The notes: generated by a model from the sequence alone, not told the origin. A DNA stretch of 64,000 nt from an uncultured Lachnospiraceae bacterium (GCA_934899185.1 CAKXYI010000002.1:310001-374000); one strand, 5' to 3'. Positions 53,026-62,681 are shown, counted from the first letter of the stretch. Numbers and translations are program-made.

Positions 53026-54090
53026 ATGCACGGAGGAGATTGTTATCGCAATGAAGTGAATATGGATTTTTCGATCAATGTCAATCCGCTGGGCATACCG
53101 GAGGAGGTGGCGGATGCCATGCAGCAGGCACTGATGCAAGCCATGGTCTACCCGGATCCCCAGTGTCAGGCACTGCGTCAGGCGATCGGCAGCGTCTATC
53201 AAAAAGACCCAGCATGTATTGTCTGTGGCAATGGGGCATCTGACCTGTTGCTTGCCTTTGTCCGTGCTTTTATGCCAAGGAAGGCACTCCTGCCGGCACC
53301 GGGCTTTTCGGGCTATGCCTATGCCTTAAAAAGTATTGGATGTCATATTGTATTATTTGATACCAAAGAGGACGAGGATTTTGCCCTGTCCGAGGCGTTT
53401 TTGGATCGCATTAGATCAGAAGCACCGGATCTGGTTATCCTGACCAATCCCGGCAATCCCAGCGGGCATCTGCTGTCACAAGAATTTTTAAAAAAAGTGG
53501 CGGGGCTTTGCCGGCATATGGATATTCGGCTTTTGATCGATGAGTGCTTTATCGAACTGACCGGAGAAGGCAAAGACAATTCTTTCTTAAAGGCATCTTC
53601 CGGAACAAAGAATATCTTTATCTTACAGGCGCTGACAAAGAGCATGGCGATCCCGGGCATCCGTTTGGGCTATCTGTTTTGCCCGGAGAAGCAGGATGCC
53701 AAAAAAGTGCAGGAACAGGTGAGCGAATGGAATGTTTCTGTCATTGCACAGAGGGCAGGCATTGCAGGTATGCAGGTCTTGGCGGATGGGACTTATCTGT
53801 CGCAGACAAGGCAGCTTCTGGAAAGGGAAAGAGAGTATCTTACGCAGGGCTTGCAGGCTCTTGGCGCAAAAGTCTATCCGGGGACAGCCAATTTCCTTTT
53901 GTTTTATGAAGATAGCATAGACTGGTATGCCGCCTTATTAAAAGAAAAGATACTGATCCGGGATTGCAGTGATTATGCCGGGCTCTCCAAGGGATTTTAT
54001 CGCATAGCGATCCGCAGGCGGGAAGAAAATCAGGTTCTGGTGGAGACCATGCAGGCAGTCAAAGAGGGGAAGGAAGTCAGATGGAAATAG
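53026..54090 (+). CDS. cobD: L-threonine-O-3-phosphate decarboxylase (CobD-like aminotransferase fold)
   Basis: PLP enzyme giving (R)-1-amino-2-propanol phosphate for the nucleotide loop. It is 354 residues. MHGGDCYRNE opens the protein, as is typical. NVNPLGIP, GNGASDLLLAF, LTNPGNPSGHLLS and LLIDECFIELTG follow. The PLP-binding lysine is in LTKSMAIPGIRLGYLF (about 210). The fold is shared with histidinol-phosphate aminotransferase; the operon decides the function. ATG 53,026 is preferred (GGAAGGA upstream) over ATG 53,011. Overlaps cbiC by 10 bases. Confidence 0.92.
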   Translation: MHGGDCYRNEVNMDFSINVNPLGIPEEVADAMQQALMQAMVYPDPQCQALRQAIGSVYQKDPACIVCGNGASDLLLAFVRAFMPRKALLPAPGFSGYAYALKSIGCHIVLFDTKEDEDFALSEAFLDRIRSEAPDLVILTNPGNPSGHLLSQEFLKKVAGLCRHMDIRLLIDECFIELTGEGKDNSFLKASSGTKNIFILQALTKSMAIPGIRLGYLFCPEKQDAKKVQEQVSEWNVSVIAQRAGIAGMQVLADGTYLSQTRQLLEREREYLTQGLQALGAKVYPGTANFLLFYEDSIDWYAALLKEKILIRDCSDYAGLSKGFYRIAIRRREENQVLVETMQAVKEGKEVRWK

Positions 54091-54725
54091 AAATCGTAAA
54101 GCCGCAGGAGATTGAGAAGCGGAGTTTTGAGATCATTGAGGAAGAATTGCAAGAGAGGGGGATCGTTCTGCCGGAAAAAGAAGTACCGATCACCAAACGT
54201 GTCATCCATACCAGTGCTGATTTTTCCTACGCCAAGACCATGACCTATTCGCCGGAAGCCATCGAACAGGCGTTGGAACTGATCAAAGGTGGGGCACATA
54301 TTGTGACCGATACCAATATGGCTAAGGCTGGTATCAATAAGAAGACACTGGCTCGTTTTGGCGGACAGGTACACTGCTTTATGGCAGATGAAGCTGTGGC
54401 AAAAGAGGCAAAGGAACGCGGTGTGACGCGCGCGGTTGTCAGCATGGAGACGGCGGCAAGACTGCCCGGACCTGTCATCTTTGCTATAGGCAATGCGCCG
54501 ACAGCACTGATCGAACTGCATGAGATGATAGAGCAGGGAGTCTATGTCCCGGCATTTATCATTGGCGTTCCGGTTGGGTTTGTCAATGTGGAGGCGGCAA
54601 AAGAATTGTTCCTTGACAAAGATGTGCCATATATCATCAACCGGGGGCGCAAGGGTGGAAGCAACATTGCGGCTGCCATCTGCAATGCCTTGCTTTATCT
54701 GGCAAGCAACAATATCAGAGATTAG
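54081..54725 (+). CDS. cbiC: Precorrin-8X/cobalt-precorrin-8 methylmutase
   Basis: Moves the C11 methyl group to C12 to give (cobalt-)hydrogenobyrinate. It is 214 residues. The catalytic His lies in TKRVIHTSADFSYAKTM (about 34-50). VTDTNMAKAGINK near 74-86, AIGNAPTALIELHEMI near 134-149 and PVGFVNVEAAKE near 158-169 follow the family, as does NRGRKGGSNIAAAICNALL near the end. Overlaps cobD by 10 bases. Confidence 0.95.
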   Translation: MEIEIVKPQEIEKRSFEIIEEELQERGIVLPEKEVPITKRVIHTSADFSYAKTMTYSPEAIEQALELIKGGAHIVTDTNMAKAGINKKTLARFGGQVHCFMADEAVAKEAKERGVTRAVVSMETAARLPGPVIFAIGNAPTALIELHEMIEQGVYVPAFIIGVPVGFVNVEAAKELFLDKDVPYIINRGRKGGSNIAAAICNALLYLASNNIRD

Positions 54726-54736
54726 AGGGTAGGTCT

Positions 54737-55861
54737 TTGGAAGAAAAACTGCGAAATGGATTTACAACAGGCTCCTGTGCGGCAGCCGCGGCGAAGGCAG
54801 CCTGCTATATGCTTTTGACCGGGAGAAAAAAAGAAAAGATTGATATCATTACGCCCAAGGGCATTACCTTTCATGCACATATCGTAGATATTTTGCGTGG
54901 TGAGAAGGCAGTGCAGTGTGCGGTCATAAAAGATGGCGGGGATGATCCCGACATTACGACCGGGGCACATGTGGTGGCAAAGGTTTCTTTTTTGGAGGGG
55001 CAAGAGGCAGGCGCAGGGGGCAGGATCCTGATCGATGGCGGGATCGGTGTCGGTCGTGTGACCAAGCCGGGACTGGATCAGCCGGTCGGAAATGCGGCAA
55101 TCAATCATGTGCCGAGGGAGATGATCGAAAGGGAAGTACGAGAGGTTTGTCAGGTTTTGGATTATCACGGAGACCTTGCGGTGGAGATTTCCGTGCCGGA
55201 GGGGCTGCAACTGGCAGAATCCACTTTTAATCCCAGACTGGGGATTCTGGGCGGCATATCTATCTTGGGAACCAGCGGGGTCGTAGAGCCTATGAGTGCA
55301 CAGGCACTCAAAGACACCATTGCGGTCGAACTGCGGCAGAAAAAGGCTTTGGGACAAAAAGCCGTGGCAGTTTCTCCGGGAAATTACGGTCTGGATTTTA
55401 TGAAAAAGACCTATGACTATGATCTGGATCGCAGTGTCAAGTGCTCAAATTTTATTGGAGATACCATAGATATGGCAAAGCAGATGGGATTTGAGGCAAT
55501 GCTTTTGACCGGGCACATCGGTAAACTCATCAAACTGTCCGGCGGCATGATGAACACCCATTCCAAAGAGGGCGACTGTCGTATGGAACTCTTAGCGTCG
55601 GCTGCCATTTATGCAGGCTGCCAGACCAAGACGGCAAAAGATCTTCTGGATGCTGTCACGACGGAGGAAGGCGTCAAGATCCTGTCGGAGGCGGGCATCT
55701 TGGAGGCGACCATGGAGCGTGCCATGGAGCGGATCTTATTTTACTTAAGAAAGCGCGCGGGCGATGGAATGCAGATCGAATGTATGATGTATGCGACAGA
55801 CTATGGGCTTTTGGCAGAAAGTCCCGGAGCACAAAGTCTTTTGCAGGAACTGAAAGGATAA
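54737..55861 (+). CDS. cbiD: Cobalt-precorrin-5B C1-methyltransferase
   Basis: SAM-dependent C1 methylation in the anaerobic pathway. It is 374 residues. GFTTGSCAAAAAKAACYML at the N-terminus is the CbiD signature, followed by DGGDDPDITTGAHVVAK near 68 and VGRVTKPGLDQPVGNAAINH near 106. LLTGHIGKLIKLSGGMMNTH near 255 is also typical. It starts with TTG 54,737 behind GGGTAGG. cbiD is a marker for the oxygen-independent route. Confidence 0.95.
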   Translation: MEEKLRNGFTTGSCAAAAAKAACYMLLTGRKKEKIDIITPKGITFHAHIVDILRGEKAVQCAVIKDGGDDPDITTGAHVVAKVSFLEGQEAGAGGRILIDGGIGVGRVTKPGLDQPVGNAAINHVPREMIEREVREVCQVLDYHGDLAVEISVPEGLQLAESTFNPRLGILGGISILGTSGVVEPMSAQALKDTIAVELRQKKALGQKAVAVSPGNYGLDFMKKTYDYDLDRSVKCSNFIGDTIDMAKQMGFEAMLLTGHIGKLIKLSGGMMNTHSKEGDCRMELLASAAIYAGCQTKTAKDLLDAVTTEEGVKILSEAGILEATMERAMERILFYLRKRAGDGMQIECMMYATDYGLLAESPGAQSLLQELKG

Positions 55862-55865
55862 AAGA

Positions 55866-56624
55866 ATGGTTTATTTTGTGGGAGCAGGATGCGGTGCACC
55901 GGACTTGATCACGGTGCGCGGGAAAAATCTATTGGAGCAGGCAGATGTGATCATTTATGCCGGATCGCTGGTAAACCCGGCACTCTTAACTTATGCCAGA
56001 AAAGATGCAAAGATCCATAACAGTGCCTATATGACCTTGGAGGAGGTGCTTGCCGTCATTGAGGATGCCGAGAAAGAGGGGCTTGATACGGTGCGCCTGC
56101 ACACCGGAGAACCCAGCATTTATGGGGCGGTGCGGGAGCAGATGGATCGATTGGACGATCTGGGGATTTCCTATGAGTCCTGTCCGGGTGTCAGTGCCTG
56201 CTTTGGAGCGGCGGCAGGTCTGAATCTGGAATTTACCCTGCCGGAAGTGTCCCAGACCCTCATCATCACAAGGCAGGAAGGCAAGACGAGCGTACCGGAC
56301 AAAGAAAAGATCCAGAGTCTTGCGGCACATCAAGCGAGCATGGCAATCTATCTGAGTGCCGGTATGCTAGATATTCTGCGGGAAAATCTGATCGCTGGTG
56401 GCTATTCTGCCGATACGCCAGCGGCACTGATCTATAAGGCGACCTGGCCGGAGGAGAGATCTTTTGTCTGCACTGTGGATACCCTGCCACTGGTAGCAAA
56501 GGAAAATCATATTACAAAGACTGCCATGGTATTGGTGGGACAGGTCATTGCGCACAGCAATTATGCCAGATCCCGCCTTTATGCGCCGGACTTTGAAACC
56601 GAGTATCGGAGGAAAAAGCAATGA
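55866..56624 (+). CDS. cbiF: Precorrin-4/cobalt-precorrin-4 C11-methyltransferase
   Basis: SAM-dependent tetrapyrrole methylase, 252 residues. VYFVGAGCGAPDLITVRG at the N-terminus stands for the usual GAGPGDPDLIT, with Cys and Ala at two positions. VIIYAGSLVNPALL near 31 marks CbiF/CobM within the family. RLHTGEPSIYGAVREQM near 79 and ESCPGVSACFGAAAGL near 107 are the SAM-binding turns. Five bases after cbiD; overlaps cbiG by 4. Confidence 0.95.
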   Translation: MVYFVGAGCGAPDLITVRGKNLLEQADVIIYAGSLVNPALLTYARKDAKIHNSAYMTLEEVLAVIEDAEKEGLDTVRLHTGEPSIYGAVREQMDRLDDLGISYESCPGVSACFGAAAGLNLEFTLPEVSQTLIITRQEGKTSVPDKEKIQSLAAHQASMAIYLSAGMLDILRENLIAGGYSADTPAALIYKATWPEERSFVCTVDTLPLVAKENHITKTAMVLVGQVIAHSNYARSRLYAPDFETEYRRKKQ

Positions 56625-57643
56625 TCCTAGGGGTGATGACCTTTTCTAAGCAGGGACAAAAGACGGCAGAAGATCTTTTTGAAAAATGTAAGGAGATCAA
56701 TTCCTTGTATTATGATGGGGATATGCCGCGGGAGGCATGGATCAGGGACAAGTTTTCCTATCACATACCGCTTCTTTTTGTGGGAGCAGCGGGGATTGCT
56801 GTGCGTCTGATCGCACCTTTTGTCGAGGATAAATTGCAGGACAGTGCGGTGATCGTCATGGATCAGAGGGGCAGACACGTTATTCCCCTTTTGTCCGGTC
56901 ATATGGGCGGTGCCAATGAGATCGCGAAAAATTTAGCAGACCGGATTGGGGCAGAGGTTATTCTGACAACGGCGACCGACGTGGAAGATCTCTTTGCCGT
57001 GGATGTCTTTGCAAGGCGAAACGGCTTTCGCATTCGTGACCGGGCTGGCATCCGCCGGATCTCCCAAAAACTGTTGGAAGGTGAAAAAATTCGGCTTGCC
57101 ATTGATCCTGCGATTACCTTTTTAAAAGAGGATCTGCCGGAAGGACTGCATCTGATAGAGGTGGGCGATAGGAATGTTGATCTGTGGATCGGCTGTAGTC
57201 CCTTGGAGCAGGAAACAGACCTCCAACTGATCTATAAGCCCTATGTTCTTGGCATGGGCTGTAAGAAGAAAAAGCCTTTTGAAGCCTTGCAGACATTTGC
57301 CTTGGAAGAATTGCAAAAGGAAGGAATTGCCATGGATCAGGTGGCTGTCCTTGCAAGTATTGATTTAAAGCAAGGAGAAATGGGCTTGGAGACTCTGGCT
57401 TGCTTTTATCATCTGCCCTTTTATACCTATGGAGCAGATGACTTACAAGAGGTGGAAGGGCAGTTTTCCGAGTCTGCCTTTGTCTCACAGGTGACAGGTG
57501 TGTCCAATGTTTGTGAGCGGGCGGCATTGGCATGTGCAGGGCAAGGTGGGCGACTTTTGGTGAAAAAGCAGGCAAAGGATGGTATGACCTTTGCTTTGGC
57601 AAAGCGGATCCCGCGGATCCAAACTTGGCAGACGTGCGTATAA
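56621..57643 (+). CDS. cbiG: Cobalt-precorrin-5A hydrolase
   Basis: Opens the delta-lactone ring of cobalt-precorrin-5A and releases acetaldehyde, an anaerobic-pathway step. It is 340 residues. The N-terminal/central part has VGAAGIAVRLIAPFVEDKLQ, VIVMDQRGRHVIPLLSGHMG and GANEIAKNLADRIGAEVILT. The C-terminal CbiG domain begins YKPYVLGMGCKKKKPFEAL (about 205-223) and includes VSNVCERAALACAG. Overlaps cbiF by 4 bases. Confidence 0.94.
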   Translation: MILGVMTFSKQGQKTAEDLFEKCKEINSLYYDGDMPREAWIRDKFSYHIPLLFVGAAGIAVRLIAPFVEDKLQDSAVIVMDQRGRHVIPLLSGHMGGANEIAKNLADRIGAEVILTTATDVEDLFAVDVFARRNGFRIRDRAGIRRISQKLLEGEKIRLAIDPAITFLKEDLPEGLHLIEVGDRNVDLWIGCSPLEQETDLQLIYKPYVLGMGCKKKKPFEALQTFALEELQKEGIAMDQVAVLASIDLKQGEMGLETLACFYHLPFYTYGADDLQEVEGQFSESAFVSQVTGVSNVCERAALACAGQGGRLLVKKQAKDGMTFALAKRIPRIQTWQTCV

Positions 57644-57664
57644 AAGTAAGAAGAAAGGCAAGAC

Positions 57665-58408
57665 ATGGGAGAAAATAGGAAAGTAATCTATATTGTAGGT
57701 ATGGGACCGGGCAGTATGGCCGGCATGAGTGGTGACGCTGTGGAGGCACTACACAAGAGCGACATGATTATCGGTTATACGGTCTATGTGGATCTGGTGC
57801 GCCAGCATTTCCCAGATAAGGAATTTAAGACGACCCCCATGTGTCAGGAGATCGAACGCTGCCGCATGTGTTTCGACTATGCCATGGAAGAAAAGCAGGT
57901 AGCCATGATCTGTAGCGGGGATGCCGGTGTTTATGGGATGGCGGCACCTATGTTTGAAATGGCGAAAGACTATCCCGAGGTTGAATTGGTCGTCATTCCG
58001 GGCGTGACAGCGGCAAACAGTGGAGCGGCGGTACTGGGAGCACCCTTAAACCATGACTACTGTGTGATCAGTCTGAGTGATCTTTTAACACCTTGGGAAA
58101 AGATCGAGGCAAGACTGATGGCGGCGATCCAGGGAGATTTTGCCATTGCCATCTACAATCCGTCCAGTCATAAGCGGAAAGATTATCTGAAACGCGCCTG
58201 TGATATCATGTTGGCGGCTGGAGCCGATCCTATGCGTGCTTGTGGCTATGTAGAAAATATTGGACGTGAGGGATGTAAGAGTCACGTATGTACGCTAGCC
58301 GAATTGCGGGGGTGTCAGGTCAATATGTTTACCACAGTCTTTGTGGGAAATGAAAAAACAAGGATAGATGGGGACCGTCTGGTCACACCGAGAGGATATA
58401 GACTATGA
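57665..58408 (+). CDS. cbiH: Precorrin-3B/cobalt-factor III C17-methyltransferase
   Basis: Methylates C17 with ring contraction. It is 247 residues, the short CbiH form without fused domains. IVGMGPGSMAGMSGDAVEAL at the N-terminus and IIGYTVYVDLVRQ are typical of CbiH/CobJ. ICSGDAGVYGMAAPMFE and VVIPGVTAANSGAAVLGAPL are the SAM-binding loops. Overlaps the next gene by 4 bases. Confidence 0.95.
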   Translation: MGENRKVIYIVGMGPGSMAGMSGDAVEALHKSDMIIGYTVYVDLVRQHFPDKEFKTTPMCQEIERCRMCFDYAMEEKQVAMICSGDAGVYGMAAPMFEMAKDYPEVELVVIPGVTAANSGAAVLGAPLNHDYCVISLSDLLTPWEKIEARLMAAIQGDFAIAIYNPSSHKRKDYLKRACDIMLAAGADPMRACGYVENIGREGCKSHVCTLAELRGCQVNMFTTVFVGNEKTRIDGDRLVTPRGYRL

Positions 58409-60489
58409 AGAATGCCTTAATTTTTTCCGGGACAACGGAAGGACGCCGGTTGGCAGAAACTTTAGTGAAAAATGGGATTTTTTGCCATGTCTGTGTGGCA
58501 ACTGAATATGGCGTACAAGTTATGGAAGCATCGGAACTCATGCAGGTGCACATGGGGCGTCTGGATGTCGATGCCATGAAAGACTTGTATGCAGCCGCCC
58601 GACCGGATGTGGTGATCGATGCGACCCATCCTTTTGCCAAGATCGTTTCGGAAAATATAAGAGAGAGTTTGCGGGACAGTGGGATCCCTTATGTGCGTCT
58701 GGAGCGGCGGCTGGATGCAGAGGAGGCCTTTGGAAAGGAAGAAGTCTTTGTGGACAGTCAGGCGGTCTGTCAGGCACTGCTTGCTAGGCAAGGGAATATT
58801 TTGCTTACGACAGGAAGTAAGGAACTGCATATCTTTTGTCAGGATGAACGGCTGAGAAAACGACTGATCGTACGTGTCCTGCCGGGGATGGAGAGTTTGT
58901 CCCTCTGTTATGAGAATGGTCTGGAGGGCAATCAGATCATCGCCATGCAGGGACCTTTTTCCGAGGAGATCAATACAGCCATTTACCGGCAGTACGACAT
59001 CCGGCATATGGTGACAAAGGAGAGTGGCTCCATTGGCGGCATGGAAGAGAAACTTTCGGCTGCCAAAAAAATGGGGATCCAGTCTTATGTGATCGCGCGT
59101 CCGAAAGCCGGTGCAGGTAACTGGCAGACCTATGATGAGAAAGAAATCTTAGGAGCCTTGGAAGACTTGCTGGGCTGTGCCATTGGGGCAGAGGATGGTC
59201 AGATAGAGAAAAAAGAAGTTGAGGCTTTGGCGGAAGCAGATAAAGCATCCGGGCAAATGCAGGCGTCTCTTGTCGGTATCGGGATGGGGGCAGAAGATTA
59301 TCTGACCTGTCGTGGAAAAGAAGTGATTTTAAATGCAGATTATATTTTTGGGGCGAGCCGCATGATTCAGCCTTTTTCGGCAGGCGTGGAAAAATATCCA
59401 TATTATCTGGCTGCGGACATTGTTCCGAAAATAAGGGAACTGCTTGTAGAAAAAAAGAGGGGCAATATTGCAATCCTATTTTCCGGTGACACCGGATTTT
59501 ACAGTGGCTGTAAGAAACTCTATGAGGCTTTGCAGGAGATAGAGGGACTTTCGGTGGAGATCATTCCGGGAATTTCCTCTTTGGTCTATCTGGTATCTAA
59601 GATCCCGACTTCCTGGGAGGATGCCAGGATCATTTCTACCCATGGTGTCGCGGAAGACCAATGGATCAGCCGTCTTTTGTGGAGCGGTCTGCACGAGAAA
59701 AAAGTATTCTTTCTGACGTCAGGATTGGAAGATGTCAGAAAGATCGGAAGTCTTTTTATGCGCTATGCACCGCAGTTAAAGATCTATCTGGGCTATCAGT
59801 TGTCCTATGCAGAGGAAGAAGTCTTATGTCTGACACCAAGAGAGTGTCTGCTCTTGAAAAAAGAGGGACTCTATGTGGGGATGCTTTATAATGATATGCC
59901 GCAGACGATCTATCCGGGCGCAGGTCTTTCGGATGAGTGGATGCTGCGTACCAAGGTGCCTATGACAAAGGAAGAGATCCGTCACTTATCCGTGGCAAAA
60001 TTGCGTCTGACACCGGAGGCAGTCTGCTACGATATCGGTTGTGGCAGCGGCAGTATATCCGTGGAAATGGCAATGTTATCACCGGGGATTCAGGTCTATG
60101 CCATAGATTCGGTGGAAGAGGCAGTTGCTTTGACGAGGAAGAATGCGGATCGCTTTGGACTGAAAAACGTGCAGGTGGTGCAGGGCATGGCACCGGAAGG
60201 GATGGAGAATTTCCCGGAACCGACCCATGCTTTTATCGGGGGCAGTCGTGGAAATATGGCAACCATCCTAAAAAGTCTGTATGCAAAAAATCCTTCTATG
60301 CGTGTGGTTATCAATGCCATCAGTCTGGAGACCTTGAGTGAGATCATGGGCTGTCTGAAAACATGGAAAGTGACAGATCTGGACATTACCCAGGTACAGA
60401 TCAGCAAAGCCAAGACCCTGGGTGACTATCATATGATGATGGGACAGAATCCGGTCACTATAGTATCTTTCCAATTCACAAGTAATTAA
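58405..60489 (+). CDS. cbiJ-cbiE-cbiT: Fused CbiJ-CbiE-CbiT: precorrin-6A reductase plus C5/C15 methyltransferase-decarboxylase
   Basis: A 694-residue three-enzyme fusion. CbiJ reductase (about 1-250: IFSGTTEGRRLAETLV, VVIDATHPFAKIVSENIR, GPFSEEINTAIYRQYDI), CbiE C5-methyltransferase (about 288-490: SLVGIGMGAEDYLTCRGKE, LFSGDTGFYSGCKKL, IIPGISSLVYLVSKI) and CbiT C15-methyltransferase/decarboxylase (about 507-690: MTKEEIRHLSVAKL, YDIGCGSGSISVEMA, AFIGGSRGNMATIL). CbiE-CbiT fusions (CobL-like) are common. Having CbiJ in front in one chain is less usual and joins three consecutive steps. Confidence 0.93.
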   Translation: MKNALIFSGTTEGRRLAETLVKNGIFCHVCVATEYGVQVMEASELMQVHMGRLDVDAMKDLYAAARPDVVIDATHPFAKIVSENIRESLRDSGIPYVRLERRLDAEEAFGKEEVFVDSQAVCQALLARQGNILLTTGSKELHIFCQDERLRKRLIVRVLPGMESLSLCYENGLEGNQIIAMQGPFSEEINTAIYRQYDIRHMVTKESGSIGGMEEKLSAAKKMGIQSYVIARPKAGAGNWQTYDEKEILGALEDLLGCAIGAEDGQIEKKEVEALAEADKASGQMQASLVGIGMGAEDYLTCRGKEVILNADYIFGASRMIQPFSAGVEKYPYYLAADIVPKIRELLVEKKRGNIAILFSGDTGFYSGCKKLYEALQEIEGLSVEIIPGISSLVYLVSKIPTSWEDARIISTHGVAEDQWISRLLWSGLHEKKVFFLTSGLEDVRKIGSLFMRYAPQLKIYLGYQLSYAEEEVLCLTPRECLLLKKEGLYVGMLYNDMPQTIYPGAGLSDEWMLRTKVPMTKEEIRHLSVAKLRLTPEAVCYDIGCGSGSISVEMAMLSPGIQVYAIDSVEEAVALTRKNADRFGLKNVQVVQGMAPEGMENFPEPTHAFIGGSRGNMATILKSLYAKNPSMRVVINAISLETLSEIMGCLKTWKVTDLDITQVQISKAKTLGDYHMMMGQNPVTIVSFQFTSN

Positions 60490-60504
60490 AGGATGATTTA
60501 ATAT

Positions 60505-61905
60505 ATGGAAGAAAAGCAAAATAATCCTCACAATCGCATTATGATCGCAGCCCCGCACAGTGGCAGTGGCAAGACCCTGATCACCTGTGGATTTTTGAAG
60601 GCGCTTTTGGATAGTGGTGAGAGCGTGGCGGCTTTTAAGTGTGGACCGGATTATATCGATCCCTTGTTTCATGAGCGTGTCTTGGGTGTGCCATCCAAGA
60701 ATTTGGACCTGTATTTTACGGATGAGAAGACGACACGGGGACTTTTTCTGGCAGAAAATGAAAGCCGGATTTCTGTGGTGGAAGGTGTCATGGGGCTGTA
60801 TGACGGACTGGGAGGCATTGAGGAAAGGGCAAGTGCCTATCATCTGGCAAAGGTCTTGCAGACTCCCATTATTTTAGTCGTTGATGTGCACGGTATGGGG
60901 CGGTCTGTTCTGGCAGAAGTGAAGGGATTTCTGGCAATGGATACAGACCACCTGATCCAGGGACTCATTTTAAACCGTTGTTCCGCAAACTTTTATGAGC
61001 AGTTGAAAGGGCTGATCGAAAAGGAAGCAGACATTCCGGTACTTGGTTTTTTCCCTGTGCGGAAAGATCTGCAATTTCAGAGCCGACACCTGGGCTTACA
61101 GTTGCCGGATGAAATCCGGGATCTGCAAGAGGTCTTAGAACGGATCGCAGACCAGATGAAAGAGACGATCGATCTGGAAACTTTACTGAAAATCGCAGGA
61201 AAAGCCGTTGATCTGGAGGGAGAGGAAATAGGACATATCTGCGAGGAAGGACAAGATACTTCTATTCCAAAAGTAAAGATCGGGGTTGCCCGAGACGCAG
61301 CATTTTGCTTTTATTATGCAGACAACCTGCGTATGTTAGAAGCCGCGGGTGCAGAACTTTGCTATTTTTCTCCTATGGATGATGAGCATCTGCCAAAGGG
61401 GATTCAAGGATTGCTCTTGGGTGGAGGATACCCGGAACTTTATGCAAAGGAATTATCGGAAAACCTTTCTATGCGTCAGAACATACGACAGGTTGTGGCG
61501 CAGGGCATGCCAATTTTGGCAGAATGTGGTGGATTTATGTATCTGCATAAGACATTGGAAACCAAAGATGGGGAAAGATATGAGATGGTGGGAGCCATAG
61601 ATGGCGACTGCCATGATACAGGGCATCTGGTACGGTTTGGCTATGTGGGGATCACAGAAAAAGAGTCCAAGTTTTTGCCGGAAGCAGACCAGATCCGTGG
61701 ACATGAATTTCACTATTATGACAGTAGTGATAATGGAAGGGATTGCATAGCGAAAAAACCGGTGGGCGGTCGTTTCTGGGAATGTGTGCATGAAAACCAA
61801 AAGCAGTTTTTAGGCTTTGCACATTTGTATTATCCATCCAATCTGGTCTTTGTGCAGCATTTTATAGAAGAGTGTCGAAAGGAAAAAGCATGGCAGGAAT
61901 ATTAG
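60505..61905 (+). CDS. cbiA: Cobyrinate a,c-diamide synthase
   Basis: Glutamine- and ATP-dependent amidation of the a and c side chains. It is 466 residues. N-terminal ATPase domain with IAAPHSGSGKTLITCGFLKA (about 13-32), KCGPDYIDPLFH near 47-58 and VEGVMGLYDGL near 92. The glutaminase domain has GLLLGGGYPELYA near 304-316 and nucleophile Cys in ILAECGGFMYL (about 337). The C-terminal YPSNLVFVQHFIEECRK is normal. Overlaps cbiL by 16 bases. Confidence 0.95.
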   Translation: MEEKQNNPHNRIMIAAPHSGSGKTLITCGFLKALLDSGESVAAFKCGPDYIDPLFHERVLGVPSKNLDLYFTDEKTTRGLFLAENESRISVVEGVMGLYDGLGGIEERASAYHLAKVLQTPIILVVDVHGMGRSVLAEVKGFLAMDTDHLIQGLILNRCSANFYEQLKGLIEKEADIPVLGFFPVRKDLQFQSRHLGLQLPDEIRDLQEVLERIADQMKETIDLETLLKIAGKAVDLEGEEIGHICEEGQDTSIPKVKIGVARDAAFCFYYADNLRMLEAAGAELCYFSPMDDEHLPKGIQGLLLGGGYPELYAKELSENLSMRQNIRQVVAQGMPILAECGGFMYLHKTLETKDGERYEMVGAIDGDCHDTGHLVRFGYVGITEKESKFLPEADQIRGHEFHYYDSSDNGRDCIAKKPVGGRFWECVHENQKQFLGFAHLYYPSNLVFVQHFIEECRKEKAWQEY

Positions 61906-62582
61906 TTGGCGTGGGTGTCGGTCCGGGAGATCCGGAACTATTAACGATAAAAGCATGTAGGGCATTGAAAGCGTGTGATCTTTTGGTTTTGCCAGCCAAG
62001 ACAAAGGAGAAATGCTATGCCTATCAGATCGCAGTGCAGGCAGTACCACAGTTGGCAGAGAAATCCTGCCTTTATATGGATTTCCCTATGATAAAAGATC
62101 AGAATGTTCTGGATGCACAGATGGATCAAAATGCCGAGAAAATTATATCGTGGTTAAAGAAAGGTAAAAATATTGCTTTTGTCACGATCGGGGACCCAAG
62201 TATTTATGCGACCTATCATTATATCCACAGACGTGTGGTGGCACAGGGCTATGAGGCAAAGATCATCAGTGGAATACCTTCTTTTCTGGCAGTGGCGGCA
62301 AGACTTGGTGTCTCACTGGCAGACCGGGATCAGCAGATCCATGTGATTCCGGGATCCTATGATCTGGAAGATGCGAAAGTTTATCCGGGAACTCGTATCT
62401 ATATGAAAGCAGGAAAAAATCTGGCTCGCTTGAAGGCAGGACTGCAAAGAGAAGTGGAAAGTGGGAAAACTCTGGAGGTATATGCTGTAGCAAATTGTGG
62501 TATGGAAAACGAAAAGGCCATGATCGGTCTGGATGCCTTGGAGGAGGATGTGGGCTATCTTACCACGGTCATTGTAAAATAG
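61890..62582 (+). CDS. cbiL: Precorrin-2/cobalt-factor II C20-methyltransferase
   Basis: SAM-dependent methylation at C20, the first methylation after cobalt insertion. It is 230 residues. GVGVGPGDPELLTIKACRAL is the SAM-methylase start, CDLLVLPAKTKEK near 34-46 the CbiL-specific part, and FVTIGDPSIYATYHYI near 102 with ISGIPSFLAVAARLGVSLAD near 130 complete the site. ATG 61,890 has AAGGA 7 bases upstream. Last gene of the B12 operon; no clear terminator follows. Confidence 0.94.
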   Translation: MAGILVGVGVGPGDPELLTIKACRALKACDLLVLPAKTKEKCYAYQIAVQAVPQLAEKSCLYMDFPMIKDQNVLDAQMDQNAEKIISWLKKGKNIAFVTIGDPSIYATYHYIHRRVVAQGYEAKIISGIPSFLAVAARLGVSLADRDQQIHVIPGSYDLEDAKVYPGTRIYMKAGKNLARLKAGLQREVESGKTLEVYAVANCGMENEKAMIGLDALEEDVGYLTTVIVK

Positions 62583-62681
62583 GATGAGATTTTAACAAAA
62601 AAGTGCTACAATACAAGGCAGATATATTTTGTGTGGTTTATAAAAATAAACTTTAGATTCAATAAATACGAGGTGAGCGAA

